From an uncultured Eubacteriales bacterium (GTDB lineage Bacteria; Bacillota; Clostridia; Oscillospirales; CAG-382): 64,000 nt of DNA. The stretch covers positions 1 to 64,000 of the forward strand of contig CAKSEL010000009.1 in assembly GCA_934446675.1 (NCBI GenBank), in the 5' to 3' direction. The position numbers were made by a program, and so were the translations under genes. The notes beneath the pieces were generated by a model that saw only the letters and a list, made by a program, of their open reading frames with translations, ran no database searches and had not been told where the DNA came from. This document shows positions 8,667 through 17,123 of this stretch, piece by piece. How positions within the stretch are numbered: position 1 is the stretch's first letter; each line of letters begins with the position of its first letter.

Positions 8667-8740
8667 TGGAGCAGACAACGGGAGTCGAACCCGCAACGTC
8701 GGCTTGGGAAGCCGAAGTTTTACCGCTAAACTATGTCTGC
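8667..8740 (-). tRNA. tRNA-Gly, anticodon CCC
   Basis: The minus strand reads GCAGACA ... TGTCTGC as acceptor stem with encoded CCA (8667-8669). The anticodon stem TCGGC/GCCGA encloses the loop TTCCCAA, giving anticodon CCC. The T arm contains GGGTTCGACTCCC. It decodes GGG glycine codons. It has its own promoter upstream and terminator downstream. Confidence 0.95.
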
Positions 8741-8759
8741 AAATATATTTTACGATATA

Positions 8760-8788
8760 ATTTTACCACTTTTGAATGAGAAATGCAA
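8760..8788 (-). promoter_or_regulatory. Promoter of tRNA-Gly(CCC)
   Basis: On the minus strand TTGCAT (8788-8783), 17-base spacer, TAAAAT (8765-8760), 20 bases before the tRNA 5' end. Confidence 0.65.
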
Positions 8789-8822
8789 TAGTTACGGCGC
8801 AATTTAGCAAAAAAAAGACAAA

Positions 8823-8865
8823 GGCGGCAAAACCGAAAAAACAACTCTCTTTCAGGCTCCGCCGC
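8823..8865 (-). terminator. Terminator after the Gfo/Idh/MocA gene
   Basis: GGCGG (8823-8827) pairs with CCGCC (8859-8863) around a long loop; leftward the transcript runs into TTTGTC and eight T. It could also act rightward, where GCCGC is followed by TCTTTTTTT. A second GC hairpin (CCGCAAA/TTTGCGG) lies closer to the gene. Confidence 0.5.
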
Positions 8866-8912
8866 TCTTTTTTTATCTTGCCGCAAACGTTTTTTACGTT
8901 CTTTGCGGTATT

Positions 8913-10061
8913 TTATTCCACCGTCACGCTTTTTCCGGAAACGTCCGAGTCATATGCCGCCTGCATTATCTTATTGACATATGCGCCGTCCTCAAATGAC
9001 GGCGACGGGTTTGTTCCGGCATATACCGCATTACAGAAATTATACATACTGTGTATATGCCCTCTGAACCAGCCTATCGGCGCTCTCATGCCCGGAAAAA
9101 CCGATTCCGGCATATCATATCTGTTTACGCACTCGATCTTTGTAAATCCGCGGTCTCCGCCATTGGGTGTACCTGTATACTTTGCATCATAAAACTCAAG
9201 GAAATTCGGCTCCATGAGAGAAAATCTCAGCGCACCGTCGGTTCCGCGTATCTCGACGGACAGATCGTCGTTTGCGCCGACTGATATTTTGCTTGCCTCT
9301 ATGGTTCCGCACGCGCCGTTTTTCAGCTTTGCGGTTATATAAAAGGCTTCGTCGGCATTAGTCTGCCACTCTTTTCCGTCCATTCCGGCTCTGGTTTTAA
9401 AGCCTATCTGCGACATTCCGTAAAGGCTCTCAAAGCCGTACTTTTCGTTATCTCCGAGAATACAGCAAAGCAGATCTATCGCGTGTGAGCCGAGATCAAA
9501 CAGCACTCCGCCGCCGCATATATCGCGGTTCTGTTTCCAGCCTGCGTTTTTCTTTGGGTCTGTGCCCGACGCGTGTAGGTACACGGCTCTGAACGTCAGT
9601 ATCCGTCCGAGCCTGCCCTCTTTCATAAGCTCTTTTGCGCGCAGCACTGCCGGAAGATGCCGGTTATTGAACACCATTCCGCAGCACTTATCGTAATTCT
9701 TTGTAAGCTCAAGAATTTTCCGTGCTTCCGCATCGCTTACCGCAAGCGGCTTTTCGCAAAGTATATGCTTATTTGCCTTTACGGCTTTGCTTATAATATC
9801 AAAGTGAGTATTATTCGGCGTGCATATATCTATTACGTCTATATCCGCGTTTTTAAGGCATTCGTCTACCGAAAGGCTGTAATTTTCAAAGCCGAGTGCG
9901 TGTGCGTCGGCTTGCGCCGTTTCGGGATTTCTCGTCACAAGCGTATGCAGCTTTACCTCAAACGGCAGATTCTTATAGCAGTATTTTAGCATATCCAAAG
10001 ACGCTGAATGTGCGCGCCCCATAGAGCCTTTGCCTACCACCGCAAAATTTATGGTTTTCAT
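8913..10061 (-). CDS. Gfo/Idh/MocA family NAD(P)-dependent oxidoreductase
   Basis: Length 382 residues, normal for the family. The N-terminal Rossmann fold has FAVVGKGSMGRAH as dinucleotide-binding loop, DVIDICTPNNTH after beta-4/5 and the family hallmark CEKPLA with the catalytic-region Lys. The C-terminal alpha/beta domain contains CGGGVLFDLGSHAIDLL, with the His used in many members. These enzymes oxidise or reduce sugars, inositols and related polyols; the substrate cannot be read from sequence. ATG 10061 is supported by GGAGG 7 bases upstream. It lies 31 bases downstream of the second ABC gene and may be read from the same promoter. Confidence 0.9.
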   Translation of the reverse strand: MKTINFAVVGKGSMGRAHSASLDMLKYCYKNLPFEVKLHTLVTRNPETAQADAHALGFENYSLSVDECLKNADIDVIDICTPNNTHFDIISKAVKANKHILCEKPLAVSDAEARKILELTKNYDKCCGMVFNNRHLPAVLRAKELMKEGRLGRILTFRAVYLHASGTDPKKNAGWKQNRDICGGGVLFDLGSHAIDLLCCILGDNEKYGFESLYGMSQIGFKTRAGMDGKEWQTNADEAFYITAKLKNGACGTIEASKISVGANDDLSVEIRGTDGALRFSLMEPNFLEFYDAKYTGTPNGGDRGFTKIECVNRYDMPESVFPGMRAPIGWFRGHIHSMYNFCNAVYAGTNPSPSFEDGAYVNKIMQAAYDSDVSGKSVTVE

Positions 10062-10092
10062 ATTTTACCTCCGCAAAATGTATACAGGTATA

Positions 10093-11973
10093 TCAATCAA
10101 GTTCTTTCTTTCCGGTATACAGTTCGTAGTATCTTCCGTGCATTGCAAGCAGTTCGTCATGACTTCCGCGTTCAATTATCTCGCCGTTTTCAAGCACCAT
10201 TATCGCGTCGGCGTTGCGTACCGTCGAAAGGCGGTGTGCGATCACGAACGTAGTGCGGTTCTTCATGAGTCTGTCCATGCCGTGTTCGATATGGCGTTCT
10301 GTTCTGGTATCGACGGAGCTTGTAGCCTCGTCAAGAACGAGTATCGGAGCTTTGCTTATTGCGGCGCGCGCTATATTCAAAAGCTGTCTCTGTCCCTGCG
10401 AAAGGTTTGCGCCGTCGCCCTCAAGCACGGTATTGTAGCCGTCGGAAAGGCGCATTATAAAGCTGTGCGCGCTTGCGGTCTTGGCAGCCTCTATAACCTC
10501 TTCGTCTGTTGCGTCAAGGCGTCCGTAACGTATATTTTCCATAACGGTTCCGGTAAAGAGGTGCGTATCCTGAAGTACCATTGCGATATTCTCGCGCAGA
10601 TATTCGCGCGGATATTTCTTTATATCTATACCGTCTACGGTTATCTTTCCGCTGTCAATATCGTAAAAACGGTTAAGCAGATTTGTGATTGTGGTCTTGC
10701 CTGCACCCGTCGAGCCGACAAATGCTATCTTCTGACCGGGTTTTGCATAGAGAGATATGTGCTTCAATATCATTCTGTCGGGATTATATCCGAAGCATAC
10801 GTCGTCAAGCACAACGTTTCCGTCTATCTTTTCGGGTTTTACGCAGTCGGGTGCGTCGGGCGCTTCGGGTTCTTTATCCATTACGGCAAAAACTCTTTCG
10901 GCACCTGCAAGCGCCGAGAAAACCGTCGTCATCTGCATTGAGATCTCATTTACGGGACGTGAGAACTGTCTTGCATAGTTTACGAACACCGTAAGTCCGC
11001 CTATATCAAACTTTCCGAGTGCGCAGAGTATACCGCCGACACCGGCAGTCACGCCGTAGCTTACCTGGCTTGAGTTACCCATGATAGGTCCCATTATACC
11101 GCCGAAGAAGTTTGCGTTTATCTGGGTTTCGCGAAGGTCGTTATTGAGCAGTGAAAACTCGTCCTTGCAGGCGTTTTCATGATTGAACACCTTTACGACT
11201 TTCTGACCCGACACGGATTCCTCAATATACCCGTTTACCGCGCCTAAAGACGCCTGCTGCGCCGAATAATACTTTCGGCTCTTTGACGCTATATATCCGC
11301 CGCCCTTGATAAATACGGGCAGGAAAAGCACCGTAACAAGCGTAAGCCAGATATTGGTGTATATCATCATAACAAGCGTACCAACAAGCGTTACGCTGCC
11401 CGAAATAAGGCTTACTATGGTACTGTCAAGCATTGTGCCGATATTATCGACGTCGTTTGTGAAACGGCTCATTATTTCGCCGGTATTTTCGTTATCGTGG
11501 AATTTAAGCGGCAGCGACTGAACCTTGGCAAACAGCTCGTTTCTTATCTTCTCTATCGCGCTCTGCGAAATGTTCAGCATTATGCGGCTCTGCGCATAGG
11601 TTGAAACAAGTCCTACAACATAGACCGCAGCAAGCGTTGCAAGCGTCATCATGAGATACTGTATACGGCTTTGCGCGGAGGTTTCGGGATTCATTATATT
11701 ATTGAAAATAGGTCTTAAAATATACGAGCCTACAAGCGAAGATCCCGTGCTTACAAGCATACACAAAAGCACGACGACCATATGCGCTTTATATGCCGAA
11801 ATATACGAAAACAGGCGTTTTACGGTAGCCTTTGCATCTTTAGGCTTTGACTTTCCGCGCATTGCGCCGCCGCCGGGACCTCCTCCCGGTCCTCCCATAG
11901 GTCCGCGTGCCTTTCCGGGAGCCGATGCGCTGTTATAACGTTCTTTGAGTTCAGCTAAATTTCTTCCTGCCAT
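10093..11973 (-). CDS. ABC exporter half-transporter, catalytically complete partner of a heterodimer
   Basis: Length 626 residues from ATG 11973; a longer reading back to 12069 only overlaps the upstream gene. A Gly/Pro-rich cytoplasmic tail (PMGGPGGGPGGG) precedes six membrane helices and an ATPase domain with Walker A GSTGAGKTT, signature LSQGQRQLL, Walker B ILVLDEATSSVD and H-loop VIAHRLST. The non-standard signature together with an intact Walker B Glu and H-loop His fits the consensus-site subunit of TM287/288- or BmrCD-type exporters. The stop of the partner gene is followed by a single base before this ATG, so the two are translationally coupled. A drug or lipid substrate is likely by family; the MarR gene upstream supports a drug-response role. 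Confidence 0.92.
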   Translation of the reverse strand: MAGRNLAELKERYNSASAPGKARGPMGGPGGGPGGGAMRGKSKPKDAKATVKRLFSYISAYKAHMVVVLLCMLVSTGSSLVGSYILRPIFNNIMNPETSAQSRIQYLMMTLATLAAVYVVGLVSTYAQSRIMLNISQSAIEKIRNELFAKVQSLPLKFHDNENTGEIMSRFTNDVDNIGTMLDSTIVSLISGSVTLVGTLVMMIYTNIWLTLVTVLFLPVFIKGGGYIASKSRKYYSAQQASLGAVNGYIEESVSGQKVVKVFNHENACKDEFSLLNNDLRETQINANFFGGIMGPIMGNSSQVSYGVTAGVGGILCALGKFDIGGLTVFVNYARQFSRPVNEISMQMTTVFSALAGAERVFAVMDKEPEAPDAPDCVKPEKIDGNVVLDDVCFGYNPDRMILKHISLYAKPGQKIAFVGSTGAGKTTITNLLNRFYDIDSGKITVDGIDIKKYPREYLRENIAMVLQDTHLFTGTVMENIRYGRLDATDEEVIEAAKTASAHSFIMRLSDGYNTVLEGDGANLSQGQRQLLNIARAAISKAPILVLDEATSSVDTRTERHIEHGMDRLMKNRTTFVIAHRLSTVRNADAIMVLENGEIIERGSHDELLAMHGRYYELYTGKKELD

Positions 11974-11974
11974 T

Positions 11975-13738
11975 TTACGCGTCAGCCTCCTTTTTTGCAT
12001 CGTTCTGTTTATCCATCTGGGAATAGAATATTTCCTGATATTCCGTATTGTTTGCAAGCAGCTCGTCATGAGTGCCTACGCCGGTTATCTTGCCGTCGTT
12101 TATTACGAGAATTTCATCTGCGTCGCGAACCGACGAAATACGCTGTGCTATTATTATCTTTGTCGAGTCTGCAAGCTCATTTTTGAAAGCCTCTCTTATA
12201 CGCGCCTCGGTTGCGGTATCGACGGCGCTTGTCGAGTCGTCAAGTATAAGTATCTTAGGCTTTTTGAGCAGCGCTCTTGCAATACAAAGTCTTTGTTTCT
12301 GACCGCCGGACACATTGGTTCCGCCCTGATCGAGTATTGTATCGTAACCGGCCTTCATAGCGCTTACAAAACCGTCCGCCTGCGCGCTCTTTGCCGCGTC
12401 TGTAATTTCCTTATCGGTCGCATATTCGTTGCCCCATCTCAGGTTGCTTGCGATCGAGCCTGAGAACAGCACGTTTTTCTGGAGCACCATGCCGACGCCC
12501 TCTCTGAGCTTTTCAAGCGAATAATCCTTTACGTTTACTCCGTCAACGAGAACCTCGCCCTCGTCAGCGTCATAGAGTCTGGGTATCATTGAAACAAGCG
12601 TTGTCTTTCCGCTTCCTGTCGAGCCGATTATTCCGACCGTCATTCCGCGGCGTATCTTAAAGCTTACGTCGTCGAGCACCTTGCCCTCGCTGTTTTTATA
12701 ATATCTGAAAGTAACGTGCTTAAATTCAATGTCGCCGTTTTTGACTTCGAGATCCTTATGTGCGGCATTTTTATCGTTAAGCGTTACATTCTCGTCAAGC
12801 ACCTCGCAGATACGTTTTGACGACGCTATCGCACGCGAGCTTGTCATGAATATCATGGTAAACATTATAAGCGACATAAGTATCTGCGTAATATACGTGA
12901 TAAACGCCGAAAGGTCGCCTGCGGTCATGCTGCCGTCTACTACCTGCTTTCCGCCGAACCAGAGCACGGCGATAGTTGTGATATACATAAACAGCATTAC
13001 GACCGGCTGCATGAATATCATAACGTTCATTGCGGAAATGCCTGCCGACTTGAGGTCTGCGTTGGACGAGGCAAATTTATTCTTTTCGTATCCTTCTCGC
13101 ACGAAGGATTTGACAACGCGCACATTTGTAAGGTTTTCCTGTACATTTGAGTTGAGCGCGTCTATCTTTTTCTGCATGATACGGAAACGCGGATAGCCCG
13201 TTGCGATTATTCCAGTGACAACGACAATCATAAGCGGAATGGTTACGGCAAGCACCGTCGCAAGGGACGGATTCATGCTTATTGCCATTATAAGCGCTCC
13301 TATAAGCATACCGGGCGAGCGTAAAAACATACGGAGCATCATATTTACAAAGTTCTGAAGCTGCGTTACGTCGTTGGTAAGGCGCGTTACGAGAGAGCCT
13401 GTATTGAACTTATCTATATTTTCAAACGAAAAGCTCTGTATCTTATTGTAAATATCCTGTCTCAGATCCGACGCGAAGTTTACAGACGCCTTTGCGCCGA
13501 AATATGCTCCTCCGACGCCTCCCGCCATCATAAGCAGCGCCATTACCACCATGCCTGCCGATATAAGCAGCACCTTCTGCCAGTTGCCCGTAGCTATGTT
13601 ATCGACCACTGCCGTGTCGATTATTACCGACATGAGTTTCGGCATTACTATTTCGCCTATTACCTCTACTATCATGCACAGCGGCCCTATGATGAAGTAC
13701 GGCAGATACGGCTTTACGTATTTAAACCATCTTTTCAC
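11975..13738 (-). CDS. ABC exporter half-transporter with degenerate ATP site
   Basis: Length 587 residues. Six membrane helices are followed by an ATPase domain with Walker A GSTGSGKTT and signature VSGGQKQRL. Walker B is ILILDDSTSAVD, with Asp where the catalytic Glu belongs, and the H-loop is IIIAQRISS, with Gln for His. These two changes mark the non-hydrolysing site of heterodimeric bacterial exporters, so this protein should pair with the product of 10093-11973. It starts 21 bases after the MarR stop within the same operon. Confidence 0.92.
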   Translation of the reverse strand: MKRWFKYVKPYLPYFIIGPLCMIVEVIGEIVMPKLMSVIIDTAVVDNIATGNWQKVLLISAGMVVMALLMMAGGVGGAYFGAKASVNFASDLRQDIYNKIQSFSFENIDKFNTGSLVTRLTNDVTQLQNFVNMMLRMFLRSPGMLIGALIMAISMNPSLATVLAVTIPLMIVVVTGIIATGYPRFRIMQKKIDALNSNVQENLTNVRVVKSFVREGYEKNKFASSNADLKSAGISAMNVMIFMQPVVMLFMYITTIAVLWFGGKQVVDGSMTAGDLSAFITYITQILMSLIMFTMIFMTSSRAIASSKRICEVLDENVTLNDKNAAHKDLEVKNGDIEFKHVTFRYYKNSEGKVLDDVSFKIRRGMTVGIIGSTGSGKTTLVSMIPRLYDADEGEVLVDGVNVKDYSLEKLREGVGMVLQKNVLFSGSIASNLRWGNEYATDKEITDAAKSAQADGFVSAMKAGYDTILDQGGTNVSGGQKQRLCIARALLKKPKILILDDSTSAVDTATEARIREAFKNELADSTKIIIAQRISSVRDADEILVINDGKITGVGTHDELLANNTEYQEIFYSQMDKQNDAKKEADA

Positions 13739-13759
13739 TGCAATTTTTCCTTTCTGAAA

Positions 13760-14230
13760 TCAAATTTTATCCTCTTTCGGACACTTTACCTTTTTAAGTC
13801 CCCTCTGCATCTTGTCAAAGCAAGCCTCAAGCGCCGCAAAGTCGCTGTCGGTAAATTCCTCAAAGGTTGTTTTGTCTACGGTATCGAATTTTTCACGCAG
13901 TTCCTTTATTACGTCTTTTCCCTTTTGCGTTACGCTTATAGTATTATACCGGTTATCGCCCTGATTTACGCTGCGGACGATATATCCGCCGTTTTCGAGC
14001 TTTTTCAGCGTAACCGCGACGGCAGCCGGGCTTATATCGAACTCCTTGGCTATCTCTGCCTGTGAAAAATCGGTTTCCGGACTGTCGACAAGGTACGAAA
14101 GCATCATATGCTGGCTTCGGTGTATTCCTACGCTGCTTGCAACCTCTTCTATCGCCATGCGGTGAAGCCGGTTTGTCTGCATAAGCTTATATATTACCGT
14201 TCTTACCTTATCCGAACCGTTCACGTTCAT
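13760..14230 (-). CDS. MarR family transcriptional regulator
   Basis: Length 156 residues. It has the winged-helix core of the family: FSQAEIAKEFDISPAAVAVTLKKLENGGYIVRSVNQGDNRYNTISVT, quoted here as its start FSQAEIAKEFDISPA and wing RSVNQGDNRYNT, flanked by helical dimerisation segments. MarR proteins repress neighbouring efflux genes and release DNA when a ligand binds. It is the first gene of an operon with two ABC exporter genes, and palindromic sites overlap the promoter region, so autoregulation is likely. ATG 14230 is preceded by GGAGGTG. Confidence 0.9.
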   Translation of the reverse strand: MNVNGSDKVRTVIYKLMQTNRLHRMAIEEVASSVGIHRSQHMMLSYLVDSPETDFSQAEIAKEFDISPAAVAVTLKKLENGGYIVRSVNQGDNRYNTISVTQKGKDVIKELREKFDTVDKTTFEEFTDSDFAALEACFDKMQRGLKKVKCPKEDKI

Positions 14231-14251
14231 TTTTTCACCTCCGTTTTATTT

Positions 14252-14285
14252 GTTAATCAATTAACTGTTAATGCGTTAATTATTT
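14252..14285. promoter_or_regulatory. Candidate MarR operator
   Basis: GTTAAT-CA-ATTAAC (14252-14265) is a perfect 6-base-arm palindrome. It is followed at once by GTTAAT-GC-GTTAAT and further TTAAT repeats. The sites lie between the -10 element and the marR ribosome binding site, the expected place for an autorepressor. Confidence 0.6.
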
Positions 14286-14296
14286 ATGCATTAATT

Positions 14297-14324
14297 ATTA
14301 TACACATTAATTTTCAAAAGTCAA
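14297..14324 (-). promoter_or_regulatory. Promoter of the marR-ABC operon
   Basis: Minus strand TTGACT (14324-14319), 16-base spacer, TATAAT (14302-14297). Confidence 0.75.
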
Positions 14325-14370
14325 CGGCAAAAATAATTGTTTACAAAAATTCCAAAAAATAGTTTTACAC

Positions 14371-14402
14371 AAAAAAGACCGCGGCGAAAAACCGCAGTCT
14401 TT
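14371..14402 (-). terminator. Terminator after the 40-codon gene
   Basis: AAAGACCGCGG (14374-14384) pairs with CCGCAGTCTTT (14392-14402); leftward it ends in TTTTTT. Between 14403 and 14550 I see no gene. Confidence 0.75.
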
Positions 14403-14550
14403 AAGCATATCAAAGGTATCTCTGCACGGAAAACGGGGAGATATGCATACATATATGATTACCCGAAAATTATATAGGAGAGAGTGTATAAAACGTGCAG
14501 AGAATATGTAAAATGCGCTGAAAACTTACGCATATTACAGCGGTGGCAAA

Positions 14551-14673
14551 TCAGAACAGCACCGACGTATCAAAGAGATTCTCATTTTCCGCAGTTTCTC
14601 CGCTGCCTTCGAGAATGTCCTCATACGACACGCAAAATTTCTCAAGTTCGGGAGAGGTATATATCTTTTTCAT
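14551..14673 (-). CDS. Short peptide, 40 residues, downstream of a secreted protein gene
   Basis: The frame begins MKKIYTSPELEKF and continues CVSYEDILEGSGETAE, ending in VLF. It has an AAAGGTG ribosome binding site 6-7 bases upstream of the ATG and lies 21 bases downstream of the stop of the secreted repeat protein, before a shared terminator. The pattern MKK-x-Y-x-x-P-x-x-E with an acidic EDI and SG motif recurs in many short Firmicutes peptides of unknown function. No signal peptide or membrane segment is visible. It is below usual gene-caller length limits. Confidence 0.6.
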   Translation of the reverse strand: MKKIYTSPELEKFCVSYEDILEGSGETAENENLFDTSVLF

Positions 14674-14694
14674 ACTTTTCACCTTTACCTTCCG

Positions 14695-16893
14695 TCATTC
14701 GCCGAGGCTTGCGTTATACTTTGCGAGAAGTATATCGGCGTTCTCTTTCTGTACATCGTTTCCGTTCAGGCTGAGATAATTCAGAATATTGAGAATTGAA
14801 GTATTCATTGCGTCGCCGTAAACGTATTCGCCGTTTACATACGAGTACGCACGCACGGTAAACGAATCATTATAGTGAGAAACAGGAATGTTTACAAGCA
14901 CGCAGCTGAACACGGTAAGAGCATTTTCTGTATCGTACCACAAATTAAGGTCTGTACCGGTGCTCTTGACAAAGCTCGGCTGTGCGATATATGCCTTTTG
15001 ACCGTCTGCAAGTCCGGTATATGTAAACTCGTGTGTAAGCTCTTTTTCTTCTTTTTCGAGCTTATCGGTAAGAGCTACTATAAAGCCGTATTCGGTAAGT
15101 GCGCTGTCATACTTATTCTCGTCCGTAATATAGCTCTTGAAACGAAGTCCGCTCTTGGTATCTATTATATTTCCGTCGGTATCTTTCTGCACGCGGATCT
15201 CGGTGACGTTCTTTACGTCGGTCTCGTCATTAAACCACTTGGGTGCGTAATCTGCGTCTGCAAATACAGGGTACAGCTCAATATCTGTGTTTTCAAGTGC
15301 AATGCTTTCCATAACGGTATCGGAATTTTCCTCGGTGCTCCAGCCGACAAGCTTTTTGCCTGACGGAACGGTTACGGTGCTGTCCTCGGGAAGAACGGGT
15401 GTGTATTCGCTGAGAAAACTGCCGTTGTCATCAAGTAAGAAATAAGCTGCTGCCGTATTATCCGCGCCGAGATGATATGTTGCCTTGTAATAAGGATACA
15501 TGCCTATGTCATCGAGATATATGCTTACGGAAGCGGTATTCACAATTTTTTGTACCTGAATTTCAGGATAAAGCATGGCGTCTGCTTCAACGCTGTCATA
15601 TCCGTTTGAACGCGCCGTAACTGCGGTAATGTTGCCGAGTTCCGAAACAGAAACGGGTGTTTCAGACGTTGTTTTAATTTGCGAAAAGCCTGACGTTACA
15701 CGGGTTCCGGATCCTTTTGAAGGAACAAGGGCAAAGAAGAGTCTGTTATCGGTTTCATTTGTTATATCTGACGGAATATACTTCAGAGCCTTTAACTTAT
15801 AATATACCGGTCTTTCTTTTGTAACCGTTGTGTTTGCAAACAGTATCGGATAACCGTTTCCGTATGCTCTGAGTACGTTATTTCCGTCTATGCTTACAAC
15901 TTCAAATTTTCCCTGTTTAACTATATCGACTTTATCGCTTGAAAGTTCATTTGTGTCAAAATCAAGCACATCTGTGTTTCCTGTAAGCAGGTTAATTCCG
16001 GGATCTCCGGCACGGACCTGTCTGGCGCCGTATACCGGGTAGAGGTCTATATCGGAGTTTTCAAGTGCAACGTCAGTCTGTACCGTCTCGGAACCGGGAG
16101 TCTGCGACCAGCCGGCAAGGGCACGTCCGTCCTTTTCGGGTTCGGCAACTCCCGACGGAAGCAGCGGCGAAAAAGATGTAAGCAGTTCGCCATTATCATC
16201 TAAAAGCACCTGTTCGGTTGCAATTACGGTTTCGTTATCGGCACCGTAATAGTTTACGTTATAGTAAAGATAAAGTCCCACATTGTTAAAGTAATAGCTT
16301 TCGCCCGTTTCTTCATGCCCGGAATACTGGAACTTGGTCTTGTTTCCGCCTTTGTTGATGGCAGTATCCGTTTCATTCACGGAAACGAACCAAAAGGTCT
16401 TCCAGTTGCCGGATTTATCAGCTTTGTTTACACCTCTGTTCAAAACATCGCACTGATATCCGAAACTGAGGTTGCTGAACACGGTGCCGTCTGCGCTCTC
16501 GCCGTATGAGTCGGTTACTATCGCATACTTTTTTCCGGCAGGTATCGTATCGGAAAGATTAAAATTCAGATTTGCGTAATGCTTTGCGCTCACGCTGCTG
16601 TTGTAAAGAATATACATTCCGTTGGATACGGTTGTCTGATACAGTGAGGAATCACTGCCGACAGACGCGGCTAAAAGCGGTGTTTCGCCTTTGTCAAAGC
16701 TATACTTTTCTTTTGTGCCGGTAAGAAGATTTATACCGGGCTTGATTTCTTGCTCAAGAACTGCTTCGGAAACGGCGTATGCATTATCCGACGTTTCGTC
16801 CGCCGTCTCAGTTATCTCGGCATTCAATGCGCCGACAAACAATGACGACGAAATCATCATAACGGAAAGAACTGCGCTGAGTAGTTTTTTCAT
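14695..16893 (-). CDS. Secreted protein with two tandem modules and InlB-type repeats
   Basis: Length 732 residues. An N-terminal signal peptide (MKKLLSAVLSVMMISSSLFV) is followed by an internal duplication: each copy starts with PGINLLTG (about residues 52 and 297), continues through a beta-rich module that ends in FNNVGLYLYYNV or a variant (IYLDDIGMYPYYKA), then a Flg_new/InlB-like repeat (RALAGWSQTPGSETVQ and KLVGWSTEENSDTV). A separate C-terminal domain of about 180 residues follows. There is no LPXTG motif, SLH domain or transmembrane anchor, so it is probably released or held non-covalently. The modules may bind glycans (inference). It shares a transcript with the 40-codon gene. Confidence 0.75.
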   Translation of the reverse strand: MKKLLSAVLSVMMISSSLFVGALNAEITETADETSDNAYAVSEAVLEQEIKPGINLLTGTKEKYSFDKGETPLLAASVGSDSSLYQTTVSNGMYILYNSSVSAKHYANLNFNLSDTIPAGKKYAIVTDSYGESADGTVFSNLSFGYQCDVLNRGVNKADKSGNWKTFWFVSVNETDTAINKGGNKTKFQYSGHEETGESYYFNNVGLYLYYNVNYYGADNETVIATEQVLLDDNGELLTSFSPLLPSGVAEPEKDGRALAGWSQTPGSETVQTDVALENSDIDLYPVYGARQVRAGDPGINLLTGNTDVLDFDTNELSSDKVDIVKQGKFEVVSIDGNNVLRAYGNGYPILFANTTVTKERPVYYKLKALKYIPSDITNETDNRLFFALVPSKGSGTRVTSGFSQIKTTSETPVSVSELGNITAVTARSNGYDSVEADAMLYPEIQVQKIVNTASVSIYLDDIGMYPYYKATYHLGADNTAAAYFLLDDNGSFLSEYTPVLPEDSTVTVPSGKKLVGWSTEENSDTVMESIALENTDIELYPVFADADYAPKWFNDETDVKNVTEIRVQKDTDGNIIDTKSGLRFKSYITDENKYDSALTEYGFIVALTDKLEKEEKELTHEFTYTGLADGQKAYIAQPSFVKSTGTDLNLWYDTENALTVFSCVLVNIPVSHYNDSFTVRAYSYVNGEYVYGDAMNTSILNILNYLSLNGNDVQKENADILLAKYNASLGE

Positions 16894-16931
16894 AATTTTT
16901 ATCTCCCTTCAACAATTAAGTTTGTACATTC

Positions 16932-16960
16932 ATTATAAAGCACCGCAAAAAACATTTCAA
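16932..16960 (-). promoter_or_regulatory. Promoter of the secreted repeat protein
   Basis: Minus strand TTGAAA (16960-16955), 17-base spacer, TATAAT (16937-16932), 38 bases before the ATG. Confidence 0.75.
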
Positions 16961-17043
16961 TGGAAAATGGCACCCGAATATCGTCGGAAATAGCAATTTT
17001 GAGCCAACAGCAAACGTTTAAAAAAGTTTATTTGCGGCAGCTA

Positions 17044-17071
17044 TTGAAAAATATCGAAATAAGTTTATAAT
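17044..17071 (+). promoter_or_regulatory. Promoter of the single ABC exporter gene
   Basis: TTGAAA (17044-17049), 16-base spacer, TATAAT (17066-17071), 52 bases before the ATG at 17124. Confidence 0.7.
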
Positions 17072-17123
17072 ATTATTGATTATTGTAAAATCATTTCACA
17101 TTCAAAAAGCACAAGGAGTATTC

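Noticed and set aside
7400..8740. Direct repeat of the tRNA-Gly 3' end as a phage attachment site
   Set aside because: I looked for a second copy of the tRNA 3' sequence to the left of the MuF fragment and found none.
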